DNA of 64,000 nucleotides, taken from assembly GCF_002886045.1 (NCBI RefSeq), contig NZ_CP025791.1, forward strand, positions 4,293,001-4,357,000. The letters are read 5' to 3'. The notes under the pieces were generated by a model. The model did no database searches, had not been told where the DNA came from, and was given only the letters and a program-made list of their open reading frames with translations. Shown one piece after another: positions 46,301 to 54,423 of the stretch. Source of the stretch: Flavivirga eckloniae. Its GTDB lineage: Bacteria > Bacteroidota > Bacteroidia > Flavobacteriales > Flavobacteriaceae. The position numbers and the translations under genes were made by a program. Within the stretch, counting starts at the first letter, position 1. Each line of letters begins with the position of its first letter.

Positions 46301-46363
46301 GCAAAAAAGGGAAAAGTTACTATTACAAGTTCAGATAATACGAAAAGAGAAATATCTCATTAA
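43319..46363 (+). CDS. GH105-DUF2264 fusion enzyme
   Basis: Exported protein of 1014 residues (signal ending FSSKGQS). Residues about 30-375 are a GH105 alpha/alpha barrel of the unsaturated glycuronyl hydrolase type, with [26 protein letters not shown] (Asp103/104), [12 protein letters not shown] (Asp158) and [13 protein letters not shown]. Residues about 388-760 are a DUF2264 domain ([64 protein letters not shown]). The remaining 250 form a beta-rich end. GH105 enzymes act on unsaturated uronic acid ends made by lyases, though no lyase is seen here, so the substrate may differ. The beta-helix gene starts 8 bases later. Confidence 0.88.
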   Translation: [1014 protein letters not shown]

Positions 46364-46371
46364 ACCATATC

Positions 46372-48378
46372 ATGAAGTTTAAGCCCAGATTTTTATTATT
46401 TGCTTGTTCTGCCGTTTTGGTATTGCTAATTTTTAGTTGCGAAAAACAAGATCCACTTTTTTTATATGTTAGTACTACGGGTTTAGATACTAATATAGGA
46501 TCTGAAGCTGAACCGTTCTTAACCATAGAAAAGGCTTTAGCCGAATCACGAAAAAGCAACGGAGAAAAAAACATTGTAGTCAAGGAAGGAAGCTATTTTA
46601 ATGTGAACTTGGAGTTAGGAAGAAGCGATTCTAATTTAACCCTAAGGGCAGAAGGTGATAAAAAGCCAATTCTGTATGGTGGACAAAAAATAACCAATTT
46701 TAAGGCAGAAGGCGACTTTGTTTATGCAGATGTAGCTGGTACAAGACATAGAGAGTGGGATTTTAGAGTTGTTGAGGTAAATGGCGAAATAAGAGAACGT
46801 GCAAGATTTCCAGAAAAGGGTGCTTTTACGCATTTAAATGAATTTGATGTGAGATGGCTTTCATCTGAAGCAGGCGGCTGGGAAAGAAAACCTACGCAGT
46901 TAGAGAAAACAACACTAAAGTATAACCCCGAAGACTTAAGTGAAACCTTGGATGTTAATAATGCGGAGTTAACCATTTATCACGAATGGGATGAAACTTT
47001 AGTAGGTTTAAAGGGGCATGATGTAGCGAATAACATATTGCATTTTGATAATGAAAGTCAGCATCCACCGGGTGCTTTTGCCAAAAGAAATCCCAATGCA
47101 CAAACTTATGTGGTTTGGAATACTGTTGAAGGTATGACGAAACCCGGTAGTTGGTATTTGGATAGAACAAGAGAGCGTTTGTACTATTGGCCAAAAGAAG
47201 GAGAGTCCATTTCAGAATTGGAAATCGTAGTGCCTCGTTTTCAGAATATTATAAAATTTAATAACGGTATTAAAAATGTGACCATTTCTGGGTTTACATT
47301 GGCATCAACCACAACCAAATTGGTAACAGGAGGTTATGCGGCACTTAAATTTGAAGGAGCTATTAGCGGAAAAGACATACGTAATATCTCATTGGAAAAT
47401 TTAACCATTAAAAATGTTGGAGGCTGGGGAGTAAAGTTTTCTGGAAAAGATGTAAGTATTAATGGCTGTGATATAAAAAACTGTGGAGCAGGAGCTATAA
47501 GTTATAGAGGGAAAAATGTAAAGATTAATAATAATAAACTGCATGATATTGGTTTGGTATATAGCAGTGCAGTTGGTATTATTGGTAATGGAGACAGTAA
47601 CACGATAAGTCATAACGAAATATATAATATGCCGTATTGTGGTATAAACGGGATAGGTAGTAATTCTCTGGTTGAAGGCAATATTATCCATAATATTAAA
47701 ACGTTTATGCAGGATGGTGGTGCTATTTATATGTTTGGTCATAAAAACACTGTGGTTAGGAATAATGTTGTGCTTTCTAAGCCTGATTCTGGAATAAAAG
47801 TATATGCCTATTACTTAGATGAAGGCTGTAAAAATTGTGTTGTAGAACATAATGTTTCCTATAACGCTATGGTGCCAGTTCAAGCGCATATGACAAAAGC
47901 GTGCAGGTACGAGAACAATATTTTTATTGATGAAGGAGATCAAGTTATAGCTTATGCCAACTCATCCGATTTAAGCTTTAAAAAGAACATTTTAATAGCC
48001 AACTCTATTGATTTTAAGGGACCAGATAAAAGTTCGCCCGATTTTGTTAAGAAAGAATCCAATAGGGTTATGAAAAGCTATTCGTCTGCAATTGGAATAA
48101 CATCTTGGGAGAACAACATTTTTTATAGTGTGTCAGATACGATAAACTTAAACCAGTTGGCACAATACGAGCTTGTAAAGAAAAAGCCATTAAAGGCTTT
48201 AGATGGGACAGTATTTGAATCACCAGAATTACAAGGTGTTATGGAAGGTAACTTTTCAAGTTCGAATAAGGCATTAATAACATCAAAAGATATTCATCTG
48301 CAAAGTTTTTCGAGTGCAGGTTGGAATTCGGATTTGCCCGGGCTCATTTCCATTTATTATAATCCCGATTTTGATTAG
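46372..48378 (+). CDS. right-handed beta-helix lipoprotein, GH141-like
   Basis: Lipoprotein of 668 residues (LVLLIFSCEKQD). The start (LYVSTTGLDTNIGSEAEPFLTIEKALAESR) and the inserted segment (VVEVNGEIRERARFP, SWYLDRTRERLYYWP) match the layout of GH141-type beta-helix enzymes. Residues about 290-560 contain the coils (ISGFTLAS, ISLENLTIKNVGGWGVKFSG, NTISHNEIYNMPYCGI, VVRNNVVLSKPDSGIKV). GH141 includes an alpha-L-fucosidase and xylanases, so an alpha-L-galactosidase-like role would fit the locus, but this is a guess; pectin-lyase-fold proteins have many activities. It forms an operon with the GH105 fusion. Confidence 0.75.
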   Translation: MKFKPRFLLFACSAVLVLLIFSCEKQDPLFLYVSTTGLDTNIGSEAEPFLTIEKALAESRKSNGEKNIVVKEGSYFNVNLELGRSDSNLTLRAEGDKKPILYGGQKITNFKAEGDFVYADVAGTRHREWDFRVVEVNGEIRERARFPEKGAFTHLNEFDVRWLSSEAGGWERKPTQLEKTTLKYNPEDLSETLDVNNAELTIYHEWDETLVGLKGHDVANNILHFDNESQHPPGAFAKRNPNAQTYVVWNTVEGMTKPGSWYLDRTRERLYYWPKEGESISELEIVVPRFQNIIKFNNGIKNVTISGFTLASTTTKLVTGGYAALKFEGAISGKDIRNISLENLTIKNVGGWGVKFSGKDVSINGCDIKNCGAGAISYRGKNVKINNNKLHDIGLVYSSAVGIIGNGDSNTISHNEIYNMPYCGINGIGSNSLVEGNIIHNIKTFMQDGGAIYMFGHKNTVVRNNVVLSKPDSGIKVYAYYLDEGCKNCVVEHNVSYNAMVPVQAHMTKACRYENNIFIDEGDQVIAYANSSDLSFKKNILIANSIDFKGPDKSSPDFVKKESNRVMKSYSSAIGITSWENNIFYSVSDTINLNQLAQYELVKKKPLKALDGTVFESPELQGVMEGNFSSSNKALITSKDIHLQSFSSAGWNSDLPGLISIYYNPDFD

Positions 48379-48417
48379 TATAAAAATTATGCTATCTAGT
48401 AGGTATCAATTAGAAGC

Positions 48418-48996
48418 ATGGAAGAAAATAGAAATTCCTTAATTAACTTTATCAGGCAAATTATCCCTATAAATGAAGCAGAGGCTAAGCAGATAGCCAA
48501 TGCATTTCATTTGGTAAAAATTAAAAAGGACGAGTTTCTTTTAAAAGAACATCAAATAAGTGATGATTACCTCTATCTTCAAGAGGGTTTAATGCGAACT
48601 TTTCTTTATGATTTGGAAGGCAATGAAATTACCACAGATATCTTTACAGAAAACAATATCGTTTTTGAGATAACATCTTTTTTTAATAGGGTTAAATCTG
48701 AAGCCAATATTCAAGCCATAACAGATTGTATGGGATATCGAATTTCTTATAAGGAGCTTAACGACCTATTTCACAACAAACCAGCATTTAGAGATTTTGG
48801 AAGAGCTATTCTGGTTAAAGAGTTTATGGCTTCCAAAAAGAGAAACTATGCCATGATTAATCAAACAGCATTAAAACGTTATCAGGAATTATTGGTTTCA
48901 AGACCCGAAATATTAAAGCATACCCCTTTAAAACATATAGCTTCGTATTTAGGGGTTACCGATAGTACTTTAAGTAGAATCCGAAAGAAAAAATAA
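48418..48996 (+). CDS. Crp/Fnr-family transcriptional regulator
   Basis: Regulator of 192 residues. Residues about 25-115 make a cyclic-nucleotide-binding-type beta-barrel (FLLKEHQISDDYLYLQEGLMRTFLYDLEGNEITTDIF), and the C-terminus is a winged helix (LKHIASYLGVTDSTLSRIRKKK). No iron-sulfur cysteines are visible and the usual cAMP arginine-glutamate pair is not obvious, as is common in Bacteroidetes members. It starts 39 bases after the beta-helix gene but is followed 77 bases later by a membrane protein gene, so it may be paired with that gene. The signal is unknown. Confidence 0.85.
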   Translation: MEENRNSLINFIRQIIPINEAEAKQIANAFHLVKIKKDEFLLKEHQISDDYLYLQEGLMRTFLYDLEGNEITTDIFTENNIVFEITSFFNRVKSEANIQAITDCMGYRISYKELNDLFHNKPAFRDFGRAILVKEFMASKKRNYAMINQTALKRYQELLVSRPEILKHTPLKHIASYLGVTDSTLSRIRKKK

Positions 48997-49073
48997 AACT
49001 GTTTTCTTGCCTTTTGTCAAGAAGAATCCAGTTTCGGTAGTATAATTTTAAACGTTATTTAAAAGCTACTAAA

Positions 49074-49742
49074 ATGGATAATATTTCAATGTTCACTTCT
49101 TCCGCATTTGTATTAACTACATTGGCCTCTGTTTGGCTATTTTACAAAGCTTCTAATAATAAAAAAGCGCTTTATGGTATCATCGTTTGGATGGTTGTTG
49201 TAGGCGGACTTGGTATCTTGGGGTTTTATCAAAAATTAGATACAGTTCCTCCTAGATTTACTTTGCTGTTAGGACCAGTCCTCATATTTGTAATACTGCT
49301 TTTTACCAATAAGAGAAGTAGAAGATTTATAGATGGTCTTAATTTAAAATGGTTGACCATTTTACATATCGTTAGAATCCCAGTAGAAATTGTGCTTTAC
49401 TATGTTTTTATAGCTGGATTAATACCGGATTTAATGACATTTAGCGGTTATAACTTCGATATTATATCAGGAATTACTGCTCCGGTAATTTATTATATAA
49501 TGTTTGTTAAAAAAACGCTCAATCGAAAAGCACTTCTAATTTGGAATGTGTTGTGTTTAGGGCTCTTAATTAATATATTAACCATTGCTGTATTAAGTGC
49601 ACAAACCCCATTTCAACAACTAGCATTTGAGCAACCTAATATTGGGGTAACGTATTTTCCGTTTGTATGGCTTCCAACAGTTATCGTGCCCATAGTTTTT
49701 CTTTCACATTTGGCAAGTATTAGACGATTGACATCAAGATAG
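49074..49742 (+). CDS. multi-pass membrane protein of unknown function
   Basis: Hydrophobic protein of 222 residues with about six or seven membrane segments (for example FVLTTLASVWLFY, LYGIIVWMVVVGGLGILGF, FTLLLGPVLIFVILLF, IPVEIVLYYVFIAGLI, LLIWNVLCLGLLINILTIAVL, FVWLPTVIVPIVFLSHL). No known motif was recognised. It follows the Crp-type regulator by 77 bases on the same strand, an arrangement often seen for small regulator/membrane pairs. No sign of a link to sugar degradation. Confidence 0.65.
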   Translation: MDNISMFTSSAFVLTTLASVWLFYKASNNKKALYGIIVWMVVVGGLGILGFYQKLDTVPPRFTLLLGPVLIFVILLFTNKRSRRFIDGLNLKWLTILHIVRIPVEIVLYYVFIAGLIPDLMTFSGYNFDIISGITAPVIYYIMFVKKTLNRKALLIWNVLCLGLLINILTIAVLSAQTPFQQLAFEQPNIGVTYFPFVWLPTVIVPIVFLSHLASIRRLTSR

Positions 49743-49835
49743 CAAACATAAAAAAGCTGATAGTCTTTAGGCGGAATATCAGCTTTGATAAGTTTCTATG
49801 TTTAACAAAAACATGCTACTAAACTTAAAGTCGAA

Positions 49836-49919
49836 ATGAGTCTCGAAACTTTAATTTCGTTGGTTGCTTTAACCATTATAAGTGTAGTTATTAGATGGCT
49901 TGCTTATAAGAAACAATAA
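49836..49919 (+). CDS. possible 27-residue membrane peptide
   Basis: ATG opens a short frame (SLETLISLVALTIISVVIRW, ending AYKKQ) that makes a single hydrophobic helix with a positive C-terminal end. A hairpin with a T-rich tail follows 16 bases after the stop, as would be expected for a real small transcript. Support is limited to these points. Confidence 0.3.
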   Translation: MSLETLISLVALTIISVVIRWLAYKKQ

Positions 49920-49934
49920 ATATTTTTATATTTT

Positions 49935-49960
49935 CCACCCTTCGAGGTGGTTTTGTTTTT
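49935..49960 (+). terminator. intrinsic terminator
   Basis: CCACC-CTTCGA-GGTGG hairpin followed by TTTTGTTTTTT. It ends either the membrane protein transcript or the small frame before it. Confidence 0.7.
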
Positions 49961-50662
49961 TAACTACCACAAAATACAAAATTTTCAACTAATTTAAGTA
50001 AAACTTAAAAAGTTTGACAAATAGTTTGCATTTTACTTGATTTAAATATTTTCTATTTCAAATTAAATGAGAGCTGGATTATTTTCCTACAGTCTGTGCT
50101 GAACTTGTTTCAGTAAAACTAGAATCCACATTGTTATTACTAAGCTTAAATAAGTTTATATAATACCTAAATGAAGGGGTCTAAAAAGTTCTTTAATTGT
50201 CATTTTGAGTACTTCAGCTATGCTCAGCATAAACTAAAGTCGAAAAATCTCAACACTTTAATAAATAGATGTTTAATTTTTAAGAGATTCCCTGCCCGCC
50301 GTCAGCTATGGTGTAGCCATATCTCTTTAATCAAGACACGAATTACACGGATTTACACGAATAAAACCTCAATATAATGGATAGCTCTCTATACTATTCA
50401 TAATCACGAATCAGACTTTCAGTCTGTTTTTACAATCTAAACCCGGTTTAATTCTATTATATTTCTGTACTTTAATCTATTAATAAGTAAACTAAATTTA
50501 CTTATTTGTAAATAATTTATATTTAGAACCATTTGTGGTAATTCGTGAAATTAGTGTCTATCTTTGTAAAATTATTGTTTGATATGCAGCCATATTTTTG
50601 GGTACACCGAAGCTGCCGTCCGGCAGACGGGTGTTCTGAATGACACTTTTTAAACAGACTTA
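49961..50662. other. noncoding gap carrying a dispersed-repeat copy
   Basis: Includes an AACTAAAGTCGAAA fragment also found near 58940, then the fourth repeat copy at 50304-50614. No gene seen. Confidence 0.5.
50304..50614. repeat. dispersed ~311-base repeat, copy 4
   Basis: Begins AGCTATGGTGTAGCCATA and ends TTTTTGGGTACACCGAAGCT, a decayed terminal inverted repeat; the flanks GCCCGCCGTC and GCCGTCCGGCAGACGGG extend the inverted relation. Interior arms AATAAGTAAA and TTTACTTATT form a perfect palindrome. Confidence 0.85.
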
Positions 50663-51526
50663 TTATTTTAATTTCCAAGCTCTAAAATATTTAACATGAT
50701 ATTCGCCATCTAAACGGTTATCGTCTGGAAGCGCACCAAACCACTTATTCGATTCGCAGTTAAAATTAACTTCCAAAGGTTGGTGCCAATGTGTGTTTTT
50801 TGCTTCTCTAAATAAGATACCATCAATATAAAAACGAATAAATTCAGGAGTCCATTCCAAGCCCCAAACATGATAATCTGCCTGTAACTCTTCTGGGAAG
50901 TAATACTTTTTGGTTCTGGAAAAATGCTTTTTAACATCACCTTTGTCTTTAGGCGCTCTAAAAACATGAATGTTCGAGTTTAAATCATGTCTGTTATAAT
51001 GCAAACCGGGTGCATTTTCGCAAATGTCTATTTCGGTCCACCAATCCCTGCCTACATTGGTCATCCAAAAACCTGAAACCCATGGGGCGTCCATTAACTT
51101 TACTTCAGCCTCAAAATAGCCGTATAAGAATTGCTTTTTACTTTTTATAAAACCAGTAGTATGGGTGAAATCAGATGGTAATTTGTCATTACCATGTTGG
51201 TTGACTCTTATAACCAACTCACCATTTTCTAAACTTACGTTAGCCCCATGAAAATAGGTAGGAGGTCTGCCTTTCCATTTTGGGTTATTAGGGTACCATC
51301 TTTTTTCATTTATTGCTTTGCCATCAAATTCATCGGAGTATTTTTTTAATAGTTCCCATTGTTTGGTGTTGGTTTGATCGGATAAAGGGAACTCGCTATT
51401 ACTTCTAATAACAGCATGTTCTGTTTTAACAGAATCTACATAATTTTTTGGAGGAATAGTTAGGTCTTGAGATTGTGTTAAGAAGGTAATAAATAATGCA
51501 GGTACAAATAGTAATTTATATTTCAT
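50663..51526 (-). CDS. GH16 endo-galactanase, probable beta-porphyranase/agarase
   Basis: Exported enzyme of 287 residues (signal FITFLTQSQ) consisting of one GH16 jelly-roll domain. Opening YSDEFDG is typical, the catalytic motif reads EIDICENAPG with nucleophile Glu165 and acid/base Glu170, and FYIDGILFREA and the WxxPLEVNFNCE segment follow. Marine GH16 enzymes with this pattern cut agar or porphyran at the beta-1,4 bond; with the L-galactose and O-demethylation genes near, porphyran is the favoured target. There is no sorting domain, so it may stay in the periplasm or be released. It lies 87 bases downstream of the larger GH16 gene and has its own promoter-like TAATTTTG. Confidence 0.85.
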   Translation of the reverse strand: MKYKLLFVPALFITFLTQSQDLTIPPKNYVDSVKTEHAVIRSNSEFPLSDQTNTKQWELLKKYSDEFDGKAINEKRWYPNNPKWKGRPPTYFHGANVSLENGELVIRVNQHGNDKLPSDFTHTTGFIKSKKQFLYGYFEAEVKLMDAPWVSGFWMTNVGRDWWTEIDICENAPGLHYNRHDLNSNIHVFRAPKDKGDVKKHFSRTKKYYFPEELQADYHVWGLEWTPEFIRFYIDGILFREAKNTHWHQPLEVNFNCESNKWFGALPDDNRLDGEYHVKYFRAWKLK

Positions 51527-51548
51527 AGGGATAATTTTAAAACATAAT

Positions 51549-51588
51549 CAAAATTACCCCTATGAAAACTTAACTGGTACTACAATTG
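51549..51588 (-). promoter_or_regulatory. promoter and CATTTG-like operator of the small GH16 gene
   Basis: Minus strand TAATTTTG (51549-51556) matches TAnnTTTG, 22 bases before the ATG. Upstream, AAAAACAATTGTAG (CAATTG core 51583-51588, 57 bases before the ATG) is a one-mismatch version of the CATTTG motif. Confidence 0.45.
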
Positions 51589-51613
51589 TTTTTAATTGGA
51601 TTACAGATGTTTT

Positions 51614-53695
51614 TTAGTTAACAACTAATTTAGTCGTTTTGCGTAAGCCCTCTGAAAAAACACTAACCAAATATAAGCCAGGTGATAAATTTGAAGTGTT
51701 GATTTTGTGGGAGTTACTTTGTAAAAGTAGCATGCCACTTAGACTGTAAACATTAACATCTATGGTTTTTGAATTTGTATCTATGAAAAAATCATTTCCA
51801 GATTTTACGGAGTTAGGATATAACTTTATTTCAAAGCTGTTATCGGAATTTACATCCTGGGCGTTATCTGAAGCTATGGTTAAAACATCATTGGATGTTT
51901 TTACAGAACTTTTTGCAGCAGCTCCTAAATCTGTAAAAGTAAAGATTTCCCAATCGCCTTGCGCACTAGCATTAGTATCCAATATTGGATTTCCAGCATC
52001 GTTTTGAGGTACTTTAACGTACTTTCCATTTGGTGTTTTAAGAGCAAAACGATTTGTGCCTGGTAAAACTTCCCATGTAAATTTAGTATTGTTACTATTC
52101 TTATTGGTAGCATTACCATTTAAGCTCCCGGTACCATTATGTTGTACATATTTAGTACCGCCTTCTTGCACGCTTAGCGCAATGCCTCCGTTTGGATGGC
52201 TCTCTACTTTAAAACGTTCCCATCTTTTCCATGTGGCTGTAGGGGGCGAGGTTTCTGGGTATGATTTTAAAACTCCAGAAGCATCAAAGCGTACAGATAC
52301 ATAACCTAAAGCGGGTTTTCCGGATCTGTTAACCCAGCTGGCTTTAACAGGTAAAATACCAATAATTCTTCCTACCGGAGCTCCAGTACTAGGCGGTGGG
52401 GTAGATCCAACAACACCCCAATCAAATAATTCCCAGCTTAGCGGTTGAGGCGCTAAAGAAGTAACCGAAGGATTGGTTTGGTTATGGGGCGCTATTACCC
52501 AGGCATCCAATTCGTAACTCCTTAGAGAGACTTTATTTGTACCTCGATCTTTCCAATGAAATTTCTCCCATTGTTGTGTGTTATTAGAAGTCGCTATAAT
52601 TGGAGCAGTTTCATTAGTACCTGTAATTCTTAAATATTGATTAGTTGCCACCGATTTTAATACCACTCCATTATTTGCTGGGTGAGCTTGAACTATAAAG
52701 TGTGTTTTATTGGCATTGTTGCTGGTTTGAGAAGCTTTTAATACACCTCCAGATTCAACCGACAAATATTTTCCAGGACCTCCCGATTGTTTTAACCAGA
52801 TTGTAGAACCAATAGGGGCATTGTTAATACCATTACCGTAATCGGATGGTAAAAACGTATACTCAGGTTTACCGGGTTTCTTTCTCCAAAAACGAACCCA
52901 TTGTATTTCAAAACTAGCAAGAGGACCTACGGCGTTTGCATTTGCTAAAGGGTTGTCTTGTTGATATGCCACACCTCCACTACAGCAAATGTTATATTTC
53001 GTTTGTCTCAAGTGTGGGGAAGAAGTTAAAAGAATTTTAGTAGGGGAAGAATCTACAGCAGCATTTTGCGGTTGTTTCGATCTAAAATATTCTACACCAT
53101 CGTAAAAGAAAACGATTTTGTCTTTCGCCCAAAGTACGCCCCAGGTGTGCTCTTGAAAAGCGTTTCTTTGTACAGCAGAATAATTTCGTGTTGTGGAGTT
53201 GGAGGTTCCTTCAACAGCTTGTTTTTGGGTGTAGTGGTGAGAAGATGTGGCTCTTTGTAAATGGTGTTGGTAAGCAAAGCCACTGTACTCCATAACATCT
53301 ATTTCTGTAGGGTTGCTGCCATTAGAGTTCCACATCCAAAATGTGGGCCATATTTTACCGTTGTTAGGGCCATTAATTCTTAACCTAGCTTCATAATAGC
53401 CATACTTTTCATTAGATGCGATAGCATTTTTAGATTGTACCCAGCCGCCTTTCGATGTTGTACCATCCCAAGAATTTGAGATAGTCAATTTTCCTCCAGA
53501 AACATTAACCTGACTGGTTACAAAACCTTCATTGGTTGTGTTCTTAACAAACCATTTATTGGTGTCGAGGGATCCATTAAATTCATCAGAGTATCTGTTG
53601 TCTTTTTGCCAGTCGTTAATATTGCCTGGCGGTTGTGCAAACATGCTTGTGCTAAAAAAAATAGCAACGAGCAATAATAGGGTGTTTTTGTTCAT
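51614..53695 (-). CDS. multidomain GH16 enzyme with T9SS sorting domain
   Basis: Exported enzyme of 693 residues. A signal peptide ending SMFAQ leads into a GH16 domain (about 25-275) with YSDEFNG and the catalytic EIDVMEYSG (Glu131, Glu136). A second region (about 290-590) has two trefoil-like repeats (SGGPGKYLSVESGGVLKAS, GTNKVSLRSYELDAWV, ALSVQEGGTKYVQHNG, RFALKTPNGKYVKV) resembling fascin-type binding modules. A T9SS type A domain ends the protein (KLYPNSVKSGNDFFID to TTKLVVN). It should sit outside the cell and start degradation of agar- or porphyran-type polymer. A CATTTG-type site lies 81 bases upstream. Confidence 0.88.
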   Translation of the reverse strand: MNKNTLLLLVAIFFSTSMFAQPPGNINDWQKDNRYSDEFNGSLDTNKWFVKNTTNEGFVTSQVNVSGGKLTISNSWDGTTSKGGWVQSKNAIASNEKYGYYEARLRINGPNNGKIWPTFWMWNSNGSNPTEIDVMEYSGFAYQHHLQRATSSHHYTQKQAVEGTSNSTTRNYSAVQRNAFQEHTWGVLWAKDKIVFFYDGVEYFRSKQPQNAAVDSSPTKILLTSSPHLRQTKYNICCSGGVAYQQDNPLANANAVGPLASFEIQWVRFWRKKPGKPEYTFLPSDYGNGINNAPIGSTIWLKQSGGPGKYLSVESGGVLKASQTSNNANKTHFIVQAHPANNGVVLKSVATNQYLRITGTNETAPIIATSNNTQQWEKFHWKDRGTNKVSLRSYELDAWVIAPHNQTNPSVTSLAPQPLSWELFDWGVVGSTPPPSTGAPVGRIIGILPVKASWVNRSGKPALGYVSVRFDASGVLKSYPETSPPTATWKRWERFKVESHPNGGIALSVQEGGTKYVQHNGTGSLNGNATNKNSNNTKFTWEVLPGTNRFALKTPNGKYVKVPQNDAGNPILDTNASAQGDWEIFTFTDLGAAAKSSVKTSNDVLTIASDNAQDVNSDNSFEIKLYPNSVKSGNDFFIDTNSKTIDVNVYSLSGMLLLQSNSHKINTSNLSPGLYLVSVFSEGLRKTTKLVVN

Positions 53696-53762
53696 AATGT
53701 TTGAGTTTAAATTAGTATAATTAAATTAATTTTTTTTAACGGGGACTAGGATTACTCATGTG

Positions 53763-53790
53763 TTAAATTAGGCTACAAATGTTTTTCAGA
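53763..53790 (-). promoter_or_regulatory. CATTTG-type operator upstream of the large GH16 gene
   Basis: Minus strand reads CTGAAAAACATTTGTAGCC; the core (53776-53781) is 81 bases before the ATG at 53695, in the same orientation as the other sites. Confidence 0.45.
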
Positions 53791-53853
53791 AAAAGAATAT
53801 AATTGTAACGATATGCTGATTTTTGTAACTAACACAATAGATACACTAACACT

Positions 53854-54423
53854 ATGAAAATCAAACCTAACGCTTCCCCAAGTGAAATGTCTTCTCCATT
53901 TTTTAAGTTGAATAAAGAGTTTTGTTCTCAATTTGAAAGCTTTATAGCAAGCAAGAACGGAAAAGTAAAAGGACATTTTAATTCTTGGTCTTATCTTGTT
54001 TTTGGAAAAATATCCAATCCTGAAAAATGGAATTTAATGTATAAGAAATCTACCTTTACATCTACAGGAAACTTATTGTTTTCATCTAAATATCAATGTC
54101 TTCTAACACTGGTTGAATGGGAAACAGATAGAAAAGGAACGCATCATACAGAATTTGTGATAAGAAGAAAAAGTAGAATCGACTTTATAAAATTGATGTT
54201 TAATAACTCCCTATCCAGATTAGATGTATCCAATAAGTATGTGGTGCACTTTAAAGGAAATAAGAGTAAGCTTTTCTTCGAATTAATAGAAGTATTAAAA
54301 GAGCTTTTTAAAACTAGGGAGGTTTATAAAATTGAGCATCGAAACGAAAAGCTAAAGATAGAATTAAGATCTGAAAAACACCATTTTGATGTTTTTACTA
54401 AACTCACTGAGTTAGTACATTAA
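53854..54423 (+). CDS. hypothetical protein
   Basis: Protein of 189 residues with no signal peptide, no membrane helix and no motif I recognise. It is lysine-rich (basic) with a mixed alpha/beta look, for example SWSYLVFGKISNPEKWNLMY, LLTLVEWETDRKGTHHTEFVIRRK and a helical LFFELIEVLKELFKTREVY. It is single, divergent from the large GH16 gene across 158 bases and convergent with the AraC gene. Coding likelihood rests on length and codon pattern. Confidence 0.55.
   Translation: MKIKPNASPSEMSSPFFKLNKEFCSQFESFIASKNGKVKGHFNSWSYLVFGKISNPEKWNLMYKKSTFTSTGNLLFSSKYQCLLTLVEWETDRKGTHHTEFVIRRKSRIDFIKLMFNNSLSRLDVSNKYVVHFKGNKSKLFFELIEVLKELFKTREVYKIEHRNEKLKIELRSEKHHFDVFTKLTELVH

Noticed and set aside
11190-50614. 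Insertion sequences with transposase
   Set aside because: The repeats are about 311 bases and have no coding frame of transposase type; no transposase was seen in the window.
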